Part shown: piece by piece, positions 7,982-17,581 of the stretch
Layout: every line of letters begins with the position of its first letter
Numbering within the stretch: position 1 is the stretch's first letter
Assembly (NCBI GenBank): GCA_026932425.1
Contig: JAIXKN010000088.1
Location: forward strand, 1-35,937
DNA from: Burkholderiales bacterium
GTDB taxonomy: Bacteria; Pseudomonadota; Gammaproteobacteria; Burkholderiales; Burkholderiaceae_C
Length of the DNA: 35,937 bases
Direction: 5' to 3'
Program-made: the position numbers and the translations under genes
Notes under the pieces: generated by a model
Told to the model about the DNA's origin: nothing
What the model saw: only the letters and a program-made list of their open reading frames with translations
Database searches by the model: none

Positions 7982-9676
7982 TCAGTCCAGCGTGACTTCG
8001 GCGCGCACCGTGCCGGCGCGGTCGGCGCTGGCGCTAAGGGCGATCGCCGTGCCGCGCGCGCCGTGCACGATCCACTCGACGACGGCGCGGTCGGCGGTGA
8101 TCTCGCGGTGCGGCAAAAAGGCCTGCAGCGAGGTCTTGGGCGCGTGCCCTTCCAGGTGCGGGCCTTGCTCGCGCTCCTTGCCGCTGAGCAGCGCCACGCC
8201 CGGCGGCAGGTGGATCTGGAAGATCGTGCCGCGCACCGTCTTGCGCGCCAGCGCGCGCTTGCTCACGTGGCTGGGCAGATAGCCGGCGTTGGCAACGGCA
8301 AAGCGCACGCGCCAGCTGTCGTTGCCGAGCGCGCGCACCTCGGTGCGCAGCACCTCCAGGCGCGGCAGCGTCAGCGCGATCTGCGTCAGCCAGCGGGGAA
8401 AGCGCGCGACCTCGCGCTCGCGCAGATGCGGCGGCGGGTTGCGCCAGTAGTTCATGCGGTCCCAGCCGCCAAGCTCGACCATGCCAAGCTGCGGATGGTT
8501 GAACGGGTACCAGTCGACGTGCGCCTTGCCCCCGCACTGCTCGTCGCTCCACTTCAGGAGCTTGAGGTCGTCCTCGACCGGGTGCTCCCGGTACCACTCG
8601 GTCCACTTGCGCGTCTCGACCCCGGCCTCCCGGTTCGGCCCCCAGATCTCGACCGTCCAGAAGAGCGCACCGAGGTGCTCGTAGACCCAGTCCTGCGCGC
8701 CGGTCGTGACCTCCTTGGGGTGGTAGCGGAAGTCGTGGTAGATGCTCACCGCCGGGTAGCCGGTGAGCTGCTCGCCGATCTCCGAGAGGCGCTTGTACAT
8801 CCACAAGTCCTCGGGGATCATCTGCTCGTCGCTCTCCCCGCACATGGGGCGCAGGATGACGCCGCTGTGGGTGTGAAAGCTCACCGCCGCGCCGATGTTG
8901 GGGTGCTTGACGACGAAGTCGACCATCGCCCGCACCTCGGGCTCGCTGGTCGGATAGGGGCCGGCACCCGCCTGCTCGAACTCCTGGCGCCAGAAGCCGG
9001 GGAAGTTGCGGTTGAAGTCCAGGCCCTCGCGGTCCTTGTTGACCGTGATCTGCAGCCCGTCCCAGTTCTTGATCAGGCCCTCGGGCATGACGCGGTAGTA
9101 GCTGCCGCCGAACTCGCCGGGCTCGCGCGGCACCATCAGGCGCGGGTCCTCGGCGTGCTTCTTGAAGGGGCCGTGCGGATCGGGGATGCGCATGAAGAGC
9201 ATGCGGCCGTCGCCGTCGATGTCCTCCATGGTCAGGCCTTCGACGTGCGGCTCGTCGTAGGGATAGGGCCGCGTGCCCGAGCGGATGTGGCGCGGCCGGT
9301 CGGCGAGCGCGAGCTCGGCGCCATCGGGGTTCAGGCGCGGGCAGATGTAGACCGCGCGCGTGTCCAGCAGGTGACGGATGCGCGCGTCGTCCGCGCCCGT
9401 GGCGAGCTGGTGCAGGAAGTACAGGCAGGCGGTGCTGGCGGTGACTTCCGCGGCGTGGATGTTGCCGTCGACCCAGAGCGCCGGCTTGTCCTCGGCCGGC
9501 CCGGTGACGCTGTTGGTGACGGTGACGAGCCAGATGTCCCGGCCTTCGTGGCTCCTGCCGATGGCCTCGAGCTGCACCAGCCCCGGCAGCGCGGCGGCGT
9601 AGTCCTGCAGCAGCCGCGTGAGTTCGTCGTAGCGGTAGAAGTGCTCGAAGCGGGGAACCGGGATGATGGCTGTCAT
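7982..9676 (-). CDS. M14 family zinc carboxypeptidase
   Basis: The 564-residue product has an M14 metallocarboxypeptidase domain. The zinc ligands are seen as HAAE (H74, E77) in WVDGNIHAAEVTAS and as the histidine in VSFHTHSGVILRP. NPDGAELAL, the DFNRNFPGFW motif and FWTVEIWGP (candidate catalytic Glu) are also family features. The C-terminal 130 residues look like an added beta domain. There is no signal peptide, so a cytoplasmic role on peptides or amino acid conjugates is likely. The ATG at 9676 is preferred because conserved sequence follows at once. An in-frame ATG at 9712 would add 12 residues. It is downstream of the glutamine amidotransferase gene by 89 bases on the same strand, so they may share a transcript. 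The substrate is not known. Confidence 0.88.
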   Translation of the reverse strand: MTAIIPVPRFEHFYRYDELTRLLQDYAAALPGLVQLEAIGRSHEGRDIWLVTVTNSVTGPAEDKPALWVDGNIHAAEVTASTACLYFLHQLATGADDARIRHLLDTRAVYICPRLNPDGAELALADRPRHIRSGTRPYPYDEPHVEGLTMEDIDGDGRMLFMRIPDPHGPFKKHAEDPRLMVPREPGEFGGSYYRVMPEGLIKNWDGLQITVNKDREGLDFNRNFPGFWRQEFEQAGAGPYPTSEPEVRAMVDFVVKHPNIGAAVSFHTHSGVILRPMCGESDEQMIPEDLWMYKRLSEIGEQLTGYPAVSIYHDFRYHPKEVTTGAQDWVYEHLGALFWTVEIWGPNREAGVETRKWTEWYREHPVEDDLKLLKWSDEQCGGKAHVDWYPFNHPQLGMVELGGWDRMNYWRNPPPHLREREVARFPRWLTQIALTLPRLEVLRTEVRALGNDSWRVRFAVANAGYLPSHVSKRALARKTVRGTIFQIHLPPGVALLSGKEREQGPHLEGHAPKTSLQAFLPHREITADRAVVEWIVHGARGTAIALSASADRAGTVRAEVTLD

Positions 9677-9765
9677 GCGGGAGCGGCGACTGTTGGCGGC
9701 GAGGGAATCCATTGTGCCGCCTGCGCCGCCCGAGGCAGCGCAATGACCGACTCGCGCCGGCGCGC

Positions 9766-10530
9766 TCAGCTCGCCTGCGGACGCGGCACGCCGTGCTCGA
9801 ACACGCGCATCTCGCCGGGGGCGAAGGCCGACCAGGCTTCGCCGGTGGTGAGCGGCTCGGTGGCGACGATGGCGACGCGGTCGCTGGGTCGGGTGAGCGC
9901 GGCGAAGTCCACGCTCAGGTCCTCGTCGGCCAGGGTGGCGGCGCCGAAGGGGTGCTGGCGCAGCAGCGAATGAAGTTTGGTGGTGGCGAAGGCCCACAGC
10001 GCCTGGCCGTTGGAGAGCAGCAGGTTGAAGCTGCCGTGGCGGGCGATGAGCGGCAGCAGTTCGCGCAGCGTGTGGCTGAGCTCGTCCACCGTGGGCACGC
10101 CGGCGTGCGCCTTGGCCAGCTCCTGCATCAGCCAGCAGAAGGCGCGCTCGCTGTCGGTGTCGCCCACGGGGCGGAAGGCCGCGTGCAGGCGCGGCGCAAA
10201 GCCCTCCAGGTTGCCGTTGTGCGCGCACACCCAGTAGCGGCCCCAGAGCTCGCGCACGAAGGGGTGCGTGTTCTGCAGCGCCACCGCACCCTGCGTGGCC
10301 TTGCGGATGTGGGCGATGACGATCTCGCTGCGGATCGGCCAGCGCTTGACGAGCTCGGCCACCGGCGAGTGGCGCGCCGACTGGCAGTCGATGAAGTGGC
10401 GCAGGCCGCGGCCCTCGAAGAAGGCGATGCCGAAGCCGTCCTTGTGCTCGTCGGCGCGACAGGCCAGGCCGGCGAAGCTGAACATCACGTCGGTCGGCGT
10501 GTTGGCGTTCATGCCCAGGAGCTGGCACAT
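9766..10530 (-). CDS. Class II glutamine amidotransferase, YafJ family
   Basis: A 254-residue stand-alone glutaminase domain of the YafJ type. It starts MCQLLGMN, so Cys2 becomes the N-terminal nucleophile after Met removal. Other family marks are the DGFGIAFFEGRG segment, IRSEIVIAHIRKATQG, the CAHNGNLEGF segment and GDTDSERAFCWLM. It would release ammonia from glutamine or a related gamma-glutamyl compound, but no acceptor domain is attached. The gene begins 19 bases after the stop of the flavin reductase gene on the same strand and is followed by the M14 peptidase, which suggests a three-gene operon. The joint function of these three enzymes is not evident from the sequence. Confidence 0.9.
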   Translation of the reverse strand: MCQLLGMNANTPTDVMFSFAGLACRADEHKDGFGIAFFEGRGLRHFIDCQSARHSPVAELVKRWPIRSEIVIAHIRKATQGAVALQNTHPFVRELWGRYWVCAHNGNLEGFAPRLHAAFRPVGDTDSERAFCWLMQELAKAHAGVPTVDELSHTLRELLPLIARHGSFNLLLSNGQALWAFATTKLHSLLRQHPFGAATLADEDLSVDFAALTRPSDRVAIVATEPLTTGEAWSAFAPGEMRVFEHGVPRPQAS

Positions 10531-10549
10531 GGCAAGGCGCGCTGCGGCC

Positions 10550-11791
10550 CTACTCGAACATGAGCTTGGTGATGCCGCGCCAGGACAGCAGCCGCCCCGG
10601 GTTCTGCGTCTCCTCCAGCACGCCGCTCATGCGCTGCAGGATGCGCGGACTGCGCTGCGCGCGCCAGATCACGAGGTCGGTGAGCCAGGGCCGGTGGTTC
10701 ACGTGCGCGGCCTGTTCGTAGAGCGCAAAGCGCGGCCGCAGCGCCTGCAGCGCGGCCTCGTAGCGCGCGCGCACGGCCTCGTCCGTGGCCTGGAGGTCGA
10801 TGGCCTCGCCGGCGAGCAGCCCGGTCTCGAGCGCCTTTCCGATGCCCTCGCCGGTGAAGGCGTAGGTGCTGCCCGCAGCCTCGCCAGCCGCCAGCAGCCC
10901 CGCGCGCGACCAGCGCGCACCGCCCAGCGAGCAGCGCAGCGGCGCGCCCCTGAGCTCGCCCTGCAGCGCCCCCGTGGCCATGAGCTCGCGCGCCGGCGCG
11001 TAGACCTCGCAGAAGGCTTCGAAGAGACGCTTGAGGTTGATGTCCTGCATGCGCAGTCCGCCGTCACCGCGCTCCACCGCGTGGCTGCCGGTGAGCCCCG
11101 CCCCGATGTTGAAGCAGCCCTCGGGTGCCGGGAAGATCCAGCCGTAGCCGCCGGCCAGGCGCGGGTGCCAGAAGATCTCGAGCCCGGTGATGCGCCCGAC
11201 CATGATCTCGCTGCGGACGTAGCCGCGCATCGCGATGCCGCTGGGCGTGCGGCGCTCGCAAAGTCCCGAGGCGAGCAGGCCCTGAACGCTCGCGCCGGTG
11301 GCCAGCACGACCCAGCGCGCGGCCAGCGCGTGCGTCTCCTGCCCCACGCGCAGCCGGACACCGACCACACGCCCACCACCCTCCAGCAGCGGCGCCTCGA
11401 AGCGCGCCGGCATCAGGCAACGCGCACCCGCACGCTCGGCGCACTGCAAGAGCAGATGATCGAGCTGCACGCGCGGCAGCACCGCCAGCCGCCCGGGCAC
11501 GTCGACATGGCGGCCCCGGGGCCCGGTGCAGCGCACGAAAGGCACGCGCCGCGCCCGGGCCATCACCTCCTCGAGTACGCCCATGCGCGCCAGCGCCGCA
11601 TGCGCGTCCGGGATGAGGCCGTCGCCGCAGACCTTGTCGCGCGGAAAGACGTGCTGGTCGACCAGCACCACGTCCAAGCCGCGCCGCGCGAGCTGCCAGG
11701 CCGCTGCACTCCCCGCCGGGCCGGCGCCGATGACGGCGACGTCGCAGGCGCCGGGCAGGGCAACAGGCGTCGTCGTCGCAGAATCGGGCAT
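10550..11791 (-). CDS. FAD-dependent oxidoreductase, geranylgeranyl reductase family
   Basis: A 413-residue flavoprotein with an N-terminal Rossmann motif (CDVAVIGAGPAGSAAAWQLA), the family segment FPRDKVCGDGLIPDAHAAL, and a second FAD contact in AGLLAAGEAAGSTYAFTGEG. This is the geranylgeranyl reductase/halogenase-like family, whose members saturate isoprenoid chains or act on other lipids. Exact substrate is unclear. It is divergent from fadH with a 64-base gap and heads a minus-strand operon with the glutamine amidotransferase. A TAGAAT -10 element at 11801-11806 ends nine bases before the ATG at 11791, so a 5' leader of only two or three bases is predicted. No Shine-Dalgarno is seen. Confidence 0.87.
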   Translation of the reverse strand: MPDSATTTPVALPGACDVAVIGAGPAGSAAAWQLARRGLDVVLVDQHVFPRDKVCGDGLIPDAHAALARMGVLEEVMARARRVPFVRCTGPRGRHVDVPGRLAVLPRVQLDHLLLQCAERAGARCLMPARFEAPLLEGGGRVVGVRLRVGQETHALAARWVVLATGASVQGLLASGLCERRTPSGIAMRGYVRSEIMVGRITGLEIFWHPRLAGGYGWIFPAPEGCFNIGAGLTGSHAVERGDGGLRMQDINLKRLFEAFCEVYAPARELMATGALQGELRGAPLRCSLGGARWSRAGLLAAGEAAGSTYAFTGEGIGKALETGLLAGEAIDLQATDEAVRARYEAALQALRPRFALYEQAAHVNHRPWLTDLVIWRAQRSPRILQRMSGVLEETQNPGRLLSWRGITKLMFE

Positions 11792-11800
11792 GGCGCGGCG

Positions 11801-11806
11801 ATTCTA
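11801..11806 (-). promoter_or_regulatory. Putative -10 element (TAGAAT) of the reductase operon
   Basis: CTAGAATC on the minus strand lies nine bases before the ATG at 11791. A possible -35 (TTGGGG) sits 15 bases upstream, shorter than the ideal 17. The same TAGAAT-plus-short-gap arrangement precedes argS. Confidence 0.4.
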
Positions 11807-11855
11807 GGCAGCCGCGCCGCACCCCAAGCCCCCGTCACCCCGCTCGAGACTGCCC

Positions 11856-13886
11856 ATGTCCCGCTTCCCTTTGCTGCTCTCGCCGCTCACCGTCGGCGGC
11901 CTGCACCTGCCCAACCGCGTCGTCATGGGCGCCATGCACACGCGCCTGGAGACGCTCGATCGTGCACACGAGCGCCTGTGCGCCTTCTACGCCGCACGCG
12001 CGCGCGGCGAGACGGGGCTGCTGCTCAGCGGCGGCCACGCCCCGGTGCCCGAGGGCGCGATGGACGAGGCCGCGCCGGTGTTCGACCGCGAGGCGCAGGT
12101 CGACGCGCATCGCGCCATCGTCGACGCCGTCACCCGGGCCGGCGGCCGCATCGCGCTGCAGATCCTGCACGCCGGGCGCTACGCGCGCGTGCCGGGCTGC
12201 GTCGCGCCCTCGGCCGGCCGCGCGCGCATCAACAGCTTCGAGCCGCGCGTGCTGACCCTGGACGAAGTGCGCGCGACCATCCGCAGCCACGCGCACACCG
12301 CCGCCCTGGCCAAGGAGGCCGGCTACGCAGGCGTGGAAATCATGGGCTCCGAGGGCTACCTCATCAACGAATTCACTTCGACGATCACGAACCGGCGCGA
12401 CGACGAGTACGGCGGCTCCTTCGACGCGCGGCTGCGTTTCCCGGTCGAGATCGTGCGCGCCGTGCGCGCCGCGGTGGGCCCGGGCTTTCTGATCATCTAC
12501 CGCATCTCGGCGGTCGACCTCATGCCCGGCGGCATGACGTCCGACGAAGTGGCGACGCTTGCGCGCCTCATCGAGGAAGCCGGCGCCGATCTCATCAACA
12601 CGGGCATCGGCTGGCACGAGTCGCTGGTGCCCACCATCGCTGCCGCGGTGCCGCGTGCAGCCTGGATCGACGCCGTGCAGAACGTCAAGCAGGCCGTCTC
12701 CATCCCGGTCATGGCCTCCAACCGCATCAACACGCCCGAGGTCGCCGAGGCCATCCTCGCGCGCGGCGCGGCCGACCTCGTCTCGATGGCGCGGCCGCTG
12801 CTGGCGGATCCCGACTTCGCCCTCAAGCTGCGCCAGCAGCGCAGCGACGAGATCAACACCTGCATCGCCTGCAACCAGGCCTGCCTGGACGCCATCTTCA
12901 GCGAGCGCGCGGCAAGCTGCCTGGTCAATCCGCGCGCCGGACGCGAGATCGAGTTCGGCGGCGCGAAGGCAGCGCAGGCGCTGAAGCTGGCCGTCGTCGG
13001 CGGCGGGCCGGCGGGCATGGCCTTCGCCGTCAACGCCGCCGAGCGCGGCCACCGCGTCACGCTCTTCGAGGCGCAAGCCCAGCTCGGCGGTCAGCTCAAC
13101 ATGGCGCGGCGCATCCCGGGCAAGCGCGAGTTCGACGAAGCCCTGCGCTACCACCGCACGCGGCTGCAGCGTCTGGGCGTCGAGCTGCACCTGGGCCGGC
13201 GCGTCACGGCCGACGAGATCGCTCAAGGCGGCTTCGACGAGGTCGTGCTCGCCACCGGCGCGACGCCGCGCGTGCCCGACATCGCCGGCATCGACCACCG
13301 CAAGGTCCTGAGCTACGTCGACGTGCTCGCGCGCGGCGCCGCCGTGGGCGAGCGCGTGGCCATCATCGGCGCCGGCGGCATCGGCTTCGACGTCGCGCTC
13401 TTCCTGCTCGGCGACGTGCGCGATGCCACCGATGTCGCGCACTTCCGCCGCACCTGGGGCGTCGACGCGCACTTGCAGGGCGCTGGCGGCCTCGCCGCAC
13501 CGCAGCAGCCCGTGCCGCCGCGGCGCGAGGTGCATCTGCTGCAGCGCAAGCCGGGCACGCCGGGGCGCACGCTGGGCCGCACCACCGGCTGGATCCTCAA
13601 GGCGCTGCTGCGCCAGGCCGATCTCCGCCTGCACGCCGGCGTGAAGTACGAGCGCATCGACGACGCGGGGCTGCATCTGCGCGACGCCGACGGCAAGCCG
13701 CAGTGCCTGGCGGTGGATCACGTCATCGTCTGCGCCGGGCAGGTCGAGGACCGCGCGCTGCACGATGCGCTGCGCGCACGCGGGTTCACGGTGCACCTCA
13801 TCGGCGGCGCCGACCGCGCCGCCGAGCTCGATGCGGTGCGAGCGATCGACCAGGCCGCACGCCTGGCCGAGCGCATCGGCGGCTAG
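11856..13886 (+). CDS. fadH: NADPH-dependent 2,4-dienoyl-CoA reductase FadH
   Basis: The 676-residue protein has the full FadH architecture: an N-terminal old-yellow-enzyme barrel with FMN (residues 1 to about 330), a 4Fe-4S motif CxxCxxxC-x11-C (C336, C339, C343, C355, in [10 protein letters not shown] and AASC), and C-terminal FAD/NADPH Rossmann domains ([18 protein letters not shown], then [15 protein letters not shown]). Catalytic residues match E. coli: Tyr168 in [10 protein letters not shown] and His254 in NTGIGWHES. The enzyme reduces 2,4-dienoyl-CoA during beta-oxidation of unsaturated fatty acids. It is tail-to-tail with glcB, sharing the four bases CTAG at their ends. With fadD at 32374 and glcB it fits growth on fatty acids. 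No strong Shine-Dalgarno precedes the ATG. Confidence 0.95.
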   Translation: MSRFPLLLSPLTVGGLHLPNRVVMGAMHTRLETLDRAHERLCAFYAARARGETGLLLSGGHAPVPEGAMDEAAPVFDREAQVDAHRAIVDAVTRAGGRIALQILHAGRYARVPGCVAPSAGRARINSFEPRVLTLDEVRATIRSHAHTAALAKEAGYAGVEIMGSEGYLINEFTSTITNRRDDEYGGSFDARLRFPVEIVRAVRAAVGPGFLIIYRISAVDLMPGGMTSDEVATLARLIEEAGADLINTGIGWHESLVPTIAAAVPRAAWIDAVQNVKQAVSIPVMASNRINTPEVAEAILARGAADLVSMARPLLADPDFALKLRQQRSDEINTCIACNQACLDAIFSERAASCLVNPRAGREIEFGGAKAAQALKLAVVGGGPAGMAFAVNAAERGHRVTLFEAQAQLGGQLNMARRIPGKREFDEALRYHRTRLQRLGVELHLGRRVTADEIAQGGFDEVVLATGATPRVPDIAGIDHRKVLSYVDVLARGAAVGERVAIIGAGGIGFDVALFLLGDVRDATDVAHFRRTWGVDAHLQGAGGLAAPQQPVPPRREVHLLQRKPGTPGRTLGRTTGWILKALLRQADLRLHAGVKYERIDDAGLHLRDADGKPQCLAVDHVIVCAGQVEDRALHDALRARGFTVHLIGGADRAAELDAVRAIDQAARLAERIGG

Positions 13887-16081
13887 GAGGCGGCCTTCAC
13901 CTTCAGCCGCCAGCCGTGCAGCAGCGGCTCGGTGTAGCCGCTGGGCTGCACCAGGCCCTTGAAGACGAGGTCGCTCGCGGCCTGGAAGGCGGCGCCGTCG
14001 TAGGCAGGCGCCATCGGCTTGTAGGCCGGGTCGCCGGCGTTCTGCTTGTCGACGACCTTGGCCATGCGCTTCAGGGTGCTGCGCACCTGCGCCCTGGTGA
14101 CGACGCCGTGCAGCAGCCAGTTGGCCATGTGCTGGCTGCTGATGCGCAGCGTCGCGCGGTCCTCCATCAGGCCGACGTCGTGGATGTCGGGCACCTTGGA
14201 GCAGCCCACGCCCTGGTCGATCCAGCGCACGACGTAGCCGAGGATGCCCTGCGCGTTGTTGTCGAGCTCCTGCTGCTTCTCGGCGTCGCTCCACTTGGGC
14301 GTCCTCACCACCGGCACCGTGAGCAGGCCGTCGAGGATCTCGCCGCGCACGGCGTCGTAGTCGGTCTTCTCCAGCGCCCTCTGCACTTTGAAGACATCGA
14401 CCTGGTGGTAGTGCAGCGCGTGCAGCGTGGCCGCCGTCGGGCTCGGTACCCAGGCCGTGTTGGCGCCGGCCTGCGGGTGGCCGATCTTCTGCTGCAGCAT
14501 GGCCGCCATGAGGTCGGGCATGGCCCACATGCCCTTGCCGATCTGCGCCTTGCCGCGCAGGCCGCATTCCAGCCCGACGAGCACGTTGCTGCGCTCGTAG
14601 GCCTGGATCCACTCGCTGCTCTTCATGTCCCCCTTGCGGCGCATCGGGCCGGCGCGCATCGCGGTGTGCATCTCGTCGCCGGTGCGGTCGAGGAAGCCGG
14701 TGTTGATGAAGGCCACGCGGTCGGCGGCGGCGGCGATGCAGGCCTTCAGGTTGACGCTGGTGCGCCGCTCCTCGTCCATGATGCCGAGCTTGACCGTCGC
14801 CTTGGGCAGGCCCAGCATCTTCTCCACGCGCGTGAAGAGCTCGGCGGCAAAGGCCACTTCCACCGGGCCGTGCATCTTCGGCTTGACGATGTAGACGCTG
14901 CCCTTGCGGCTGTTGCGCAGGCCCGAGGTCTTCTGCAGGTCGTGCAGCGCGATCGTCGTCGTGATGACGGCGTCCAGGATGCCTTCGGGGATCTCGCGCC
15001 CGCCCTCGCCCCAGAGGATCGCGGGGTTGGTCATGAGATGGCCGACGTTGCGCACGAAGAGCAGGCTGCGCCCGTGCAGCAGCACCTCTTCGCCGCGCGG
15101 GCCGGTGTAGACGCGGTCGGCATTGAGGCCGCGCGTCACCGTGCGCCCGCCCTTGTCGAAGGTCTCGGTGAGCGAGCCCTGCAGGATGCCCAGCCAGTTG
15201 CCGTAGGCCAGCACCTTGTCCTCGGCGTCGACGACGGCCACCGAGTCCTCGAGGTCGAGGATGGTGGAGAGCGCGGCCTCGATGACGAGGTCGGCGACGC
15301 CGGCGGGGTCGCTCTTGCCGATCGGATGCGCGGCGTCGATGCGGATGTCCAGGTGCAGGCCGTGATGGACGAGCAGCACCGACGAGGGCGCATCGGCCGG
15401 CCCCTGGTAGCCGACGAACTGCGCCGGCGTCTGCAGCCCCACGCTGCGTCCGTCGGCCAGGGTGACGGCCAGCGCCCCGTCGACGACGCGATAGGACACC
15501 GAATCCAGGTGCGAGCCCTTCTTCAGCGGCGCGCAGCGGTCGAGCACGTGGCGCGCGTACTCGATGACCTTGGCGCCGCGCACGGGGTTGTAGCCCTCGC
15601 CGCCGGCGCCGATGCGGGTCGCGCCGTCGTCCTCGGGCAAGGCGTCGGTTCCGTAGAGCGCGTCGTAGAGGCTGCCCCAGCGCGCGTTGGCGGCGTTGAG
15701 CGCGTAGCGCGCGTTGGTGATGGGCACGACCAGCTGCGGCCCGGCCTGCAGCGCGAGTTCGGCGTCGACGTTCTTCGTCGTCGCGCGCACCTTCTCCGGC
15801 ACCGGCACGAGGTAGCCGATCTTCTGCAGGAAAGCCTTGTACTTCTTCATGCCGCGAATCGGCCCCGGGTTGGCCTTGTGCCAGGCGTCGATCTCGGCCT
15901 GCAGCCGCTCGCGCTCGGCCAGCAGGGCGGCGTTCTTCGGCGCGAGGTCGGCAACGATGGCATCGAAGCCGGCCCAGAAGGCCGCGGGCTCGATGCCGGT
16001 CCCCGGCAGCACCCGCTGTTCGATGAAGCGGTGCAGGCTGGTGGCCACCTGCAGGCCATGGACGGTGATGCGTTCGGTCAT
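13883..16081 (-). CDS. glcB: Malate synthase G
   Basis: The 732-residue protein matches malate synthase G (about 720-730 residues), which condenses glyoxylate with acetyl-CoA to malate in the glyoxylate and glycolate routes. Seen are [20 protein letters not shown] at the start, [39 protein letters not shown] (the arginine region of the active site), [20 protein letters not shown] and the C-terminal [15 protein letters not shown] segment that holds the catalytic aspartate in the family. The ATG at 16081 has a GGAGGA Shine-Dalgarno about eight bases upstream. A longer frame to 16138 lacks support. It is divergent from a LysR regulator, which is the obvious candidate to control it. The stop overlaps the fadH stop by four bases. 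Confidence 0.96.
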   Translation of the reverse strand: MTERITVHGLQVATSLHRFIEQRVLPGTGIEPAAFWAGFDAIVADLAPKNAALLAERERLQAEIDAWHKANPGPIRGMKKYKAFLQKIGYLVPVPEKVRATTKNVDAELALQAGPQLVVPITNARYALNAANARWGSLYDALYGTDALPEDDGATRIGAGGEGYNPVRGAKVIEYARHVLDRCAPLKKGSHLDSVSYRVVDGALAVTLADGRSVGLQTPAQFVGYQGPADAPSSVLLVHHGLHLDIRIDAAHPIGKSDPAGVADLVIEAALSTILDLEDSVAVVDAEDKVLAYGNWLGILQGSLTETFDKGGRTVTRGLNADRVYTGPRGEEVLLHGRSLLFVRNVGHLMTNPAILWGEGGREIPEGILDAVITTTIALHDLQKTSGLRNSRKGSVYIVKPKMHGPVEVAFAAELFTRVEKMLGLPKATVKLGIMDEERRTSVNLKACIAAAADRVAFINTGFLDRTGDEMHTAMRAGPMRRKGDMKSSEWIQAYERSNVLVGLECGLRGKAQIGKGMWAMPDLMAAMLQQKIGHPQAGANTAWVPSPTAATLHALHYHQVDVFKVQRALEKTDYDAVRGEILDGLLTVPVVRTPKWSDAEKQQELDNNAQGILGYVVRWIDQGVGCSKVPDIHDVGLMEDRATLRISSQHMANWLLHGVVTRAQVRSTLKRMAKVVDKQNAGDPAYKPMAPAYDGAAFQAASDLVFKGLVQPSGYTEPLLHGWRLKVKAAS

Positions 16082-16197
16082 GGTGTTTTCCTCCGGGATC
16101 GTCTGGGCGCAGACCCGAACTCTATTCGAACCATCCACAGCGACTAATGACGCAAGGCTTCATGGATTGTTGCCCGTTTGATGCATAGTCGCGCCTC
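16082..16197. promoter_or_regulatory. Divergent glcB/LysR control region with imperfect inverted repeat
   Basis: The 116-base gap between two divergent starts must hold both promoters. CGACTAATG (16141-16149) and CATAGTCG (16184-16191) form an imperfect inverted repeat, a possible regulator site. CATAGT (16184-16189) also resembles a -10 element for the LysR gene, eight bases before its ATG. A GGAGGA Shine-Dalgarno for glcB is on the minus strand. No clear -35 pairs are seen. Confidence 0.45.
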
Positions 16198-17115
16198 ATG
16201 GACCGGCTCAAGCAGATCGAGACGCTGGTCGCCGTGGCCGCACGCGGCAGCCTCACGGCCGCGGCGCGCGCGGAGGGCGTGGCACCGGCGGTGATCGGCC
16301 GGCGCATCGACGCGCTGGAGAAGCGCCTGGGCGTGAAGCTGCTGATCCGTACGACACGTCGCATCTCGCTGACGCACGAGGGCAGCGCCTTCCTCGAGGA
16401 CTGCCAGCGCCTGCTGGCCGAACTGGCCAACGCCGAGGCCAGCGTCAGCGCCGGCGGCATCAAGGCCAGCGGCCACCTGCGTCTCACCGCCCCCGCGGGC
16501 TTCGGGCGCCGGCACGTGGCGCCGCTGGTGCCGGACTTCATCGCGCGGCATCCCGAGGTCAGCGTCTCGCTCAACCTCTCGGACCGCGTCGTCGACATCG
16601 TCCACGAGGGCTTCGACTGCGCGATCCGCGTCGGCGACCTCGGTGACTCCAGCCTGGTGAGCCTGCGCCTGGCGGACAACCGCCGGCTGTGCGTGGCCGC
16701 ACCCGCCTACCTGCAGCGCGCCGGGGTGCCGCGCACGCCGGCCGACCTCGCGCGGCACGAGTGCCTGAGCCTGTCGTCGGAAGCCAGTCAGACGCGCGGC
16801 TGGGCCTTCGTCGTCGATGGCGCGCTGACGCATTGGCGCCCACGCGGGCGCCTGGACTGCAGCGACGGCCAGGTCCTCTTCGCGTGGTGCCTGGCGGGCA
16901 TGGGAATCGCATGGCGCAGCGCCTGGGAGGTCGAGCGCGAGGTCACGCAAGGCCGCCTCGTCGTCGTGCTCGACGAATTCGCCGCGCCGCCCAGCGGCAT
17001 CTACGCGATCTTCGCGCAGCGCAAGCACCTGCCGCTTCGGATGCGGCTGTGGCTCGACTTCATCAGGCAGAGCTTCGGCGACCCGGGATACTGGAGCCCG
17101 GGCTCCCTGCCCTAG
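16198..17115 (+). CDS. LysR-family transcriptional regulator
   Basis: A 305-residue LysR-type regulator. The N-terminal winged helix-turn-helix (residues 1-60) is visible in MDRLKQIETLVAVAARGSLT, AAARAEGVAPAVIGRRIDAL and LGVKLLIRTTRRISLTHEG. The co-inducer-binding domain follows (about residues 90-295), with SGHLRLTAPAGFGRRHVAP at its start and FDCAIRVGDLGDSSL in the middle. It belongs to the subgroup with a single-Arg RTTR motif often found beside metabolic genes. It is divergent from glcB with a shared 116-base control region, so regulation of glcB is likely. The ligand is unknown. It ends 16 bases before the convergent psiF gene. Confidence 0.9.
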   Translation: MDRLKQIETLVAVAARGSLTAAARAEGVAPAVIGRRIDALEKRLGVKLLIRTTRRISLTHEGSAFLEDCQRLLAELANAEASVSAGGIKASGHLRLTAPAGFGRRHVAPLVPDFIARHPEVSVSLNLSDRVVDIVHEGFDCAIRVGDLGDSSLVSLRLADNRRLCVAAPAYLQRAGVPRTPADLARHECLSLSSEASQTRGWAFVVDGALTHWRPRGRLDCSDGQVLFAWCLAGMGIAWRSAWEVEREVTQGRLVVVLDEFAAPPSGIYAIFAQRKHLPLRMRLWLDFIRQSFGDPGYWSPGSLP

Positions 17116-17131
17116 CCTCGGCAACAGGCCG

Positions 17132-17461
17132 CTAGTTGCTCAGGCACTCCTTCATGAAGGCCTGGCGCTCGGCGCCGGGCCTGCCGGTCTTCTTGAAGTC
17201 GGCGCTGCAGGTCTTCATCCTGTTCTGCTGCGCCGTCCTGGCGTCGGACTCCTTCTTCAGGCATTCCTTCATGAAGGCCTGGCGCTCGGATCCGGGCCTG
17301 CCGGTCGCCTTGAACTCGGTGCTGCAACTGCCCATCTTGGCCTGCTGGGCGGTTGGCGCGTCGTTCTGCTCTGCCGCCGTATTCGTTGCAGTCGTCGCCG
17401 CCCGCAGCGGCAGCACGACAACGGCACAGGACACGGCAAGCAAGGTCAAGATTCTCTTCAT
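17132..17461 (-). CDS. psiF: Exported PsiF-repeat protein
   Basis: A 109-residue exported protein with a signal peptide (MKRILTLLAVSCAVVVLPLR, cleavage near AAT at 21-23) and two PsiF repeats: TAQQAKMGSCSTEFKATGRP to KECLKK (residues 37-70) and TAQQNRMKTCSADFKKTGRP to KECLSN (77-109). Each repeat has two cysteines (C46/C67 and C85/C106). E. coli PsiF is induced by phosphate starvation, and its function is unknown. The ATG at 17461 follows an AGGAGA Shine-Dalgarno. A start 21 bases upstream (17482) is possible but gives a poorer signal peptide. It lies 120 bases after the kinase gene on the same strand, and no pho box pair is visible there. Confidence 0.9.
   Translation of the reverse strand: MKRILTLLAVSCAVVVLPLRAATTATNTAAEQNDAPTAQQAKMGSCSTEFKATGRPGSERQAFMKECLKKESDARTAQQNRMKTCSADFKKTGRPGAERQAFMKECLSN
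17136..17345 (-). repeat. Two diverged in-frame direct repeats within psiF
   Basis: The two PsiF repeats are also visible in DNA: CCTTCATGAAGGCCTGGCGC occurs at about 17149 and again at 17269, about 120 bases apart, with good similarity on both sides. This shows an internal duplication that has since diverged. Confidence 0.75.
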
Positions 17462-17581
17462 CGCTTCTCCTGGTTGGGGCACGGCGCCACGCGCCTGAGC
17501 GGCCGAGGCGATTGCAGCATGGATGCCGCCCTTCGGCCAGGCCCCACAACGCAGCGGGCAGGTGCCACGATGACAAAGTCG

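Noticed and set aside
11835-14612. A 925-codon minus-strand open frame antisense to fadH
   Set aside because: The fadH frame carries all catalytic motifs. The antisense translation shows no domain and only GC-driven composition.
10268-16147. A very long open frame (about 1959 codons) on the plus strand
   Set aside because: It runs antisense or out of frame across the reductase, fadH and glcB genes, and its translation is low-complexity Arg/Ala/His-rich. It is a high-GC shadow.
17552-17581. Possible sigma-54 site (TGGCAC) or pho box upstream of psiF
   Set aside because: The -12 GC is one base out of register, and only one pho half-site (TTGTCAT) is seen with no second half.
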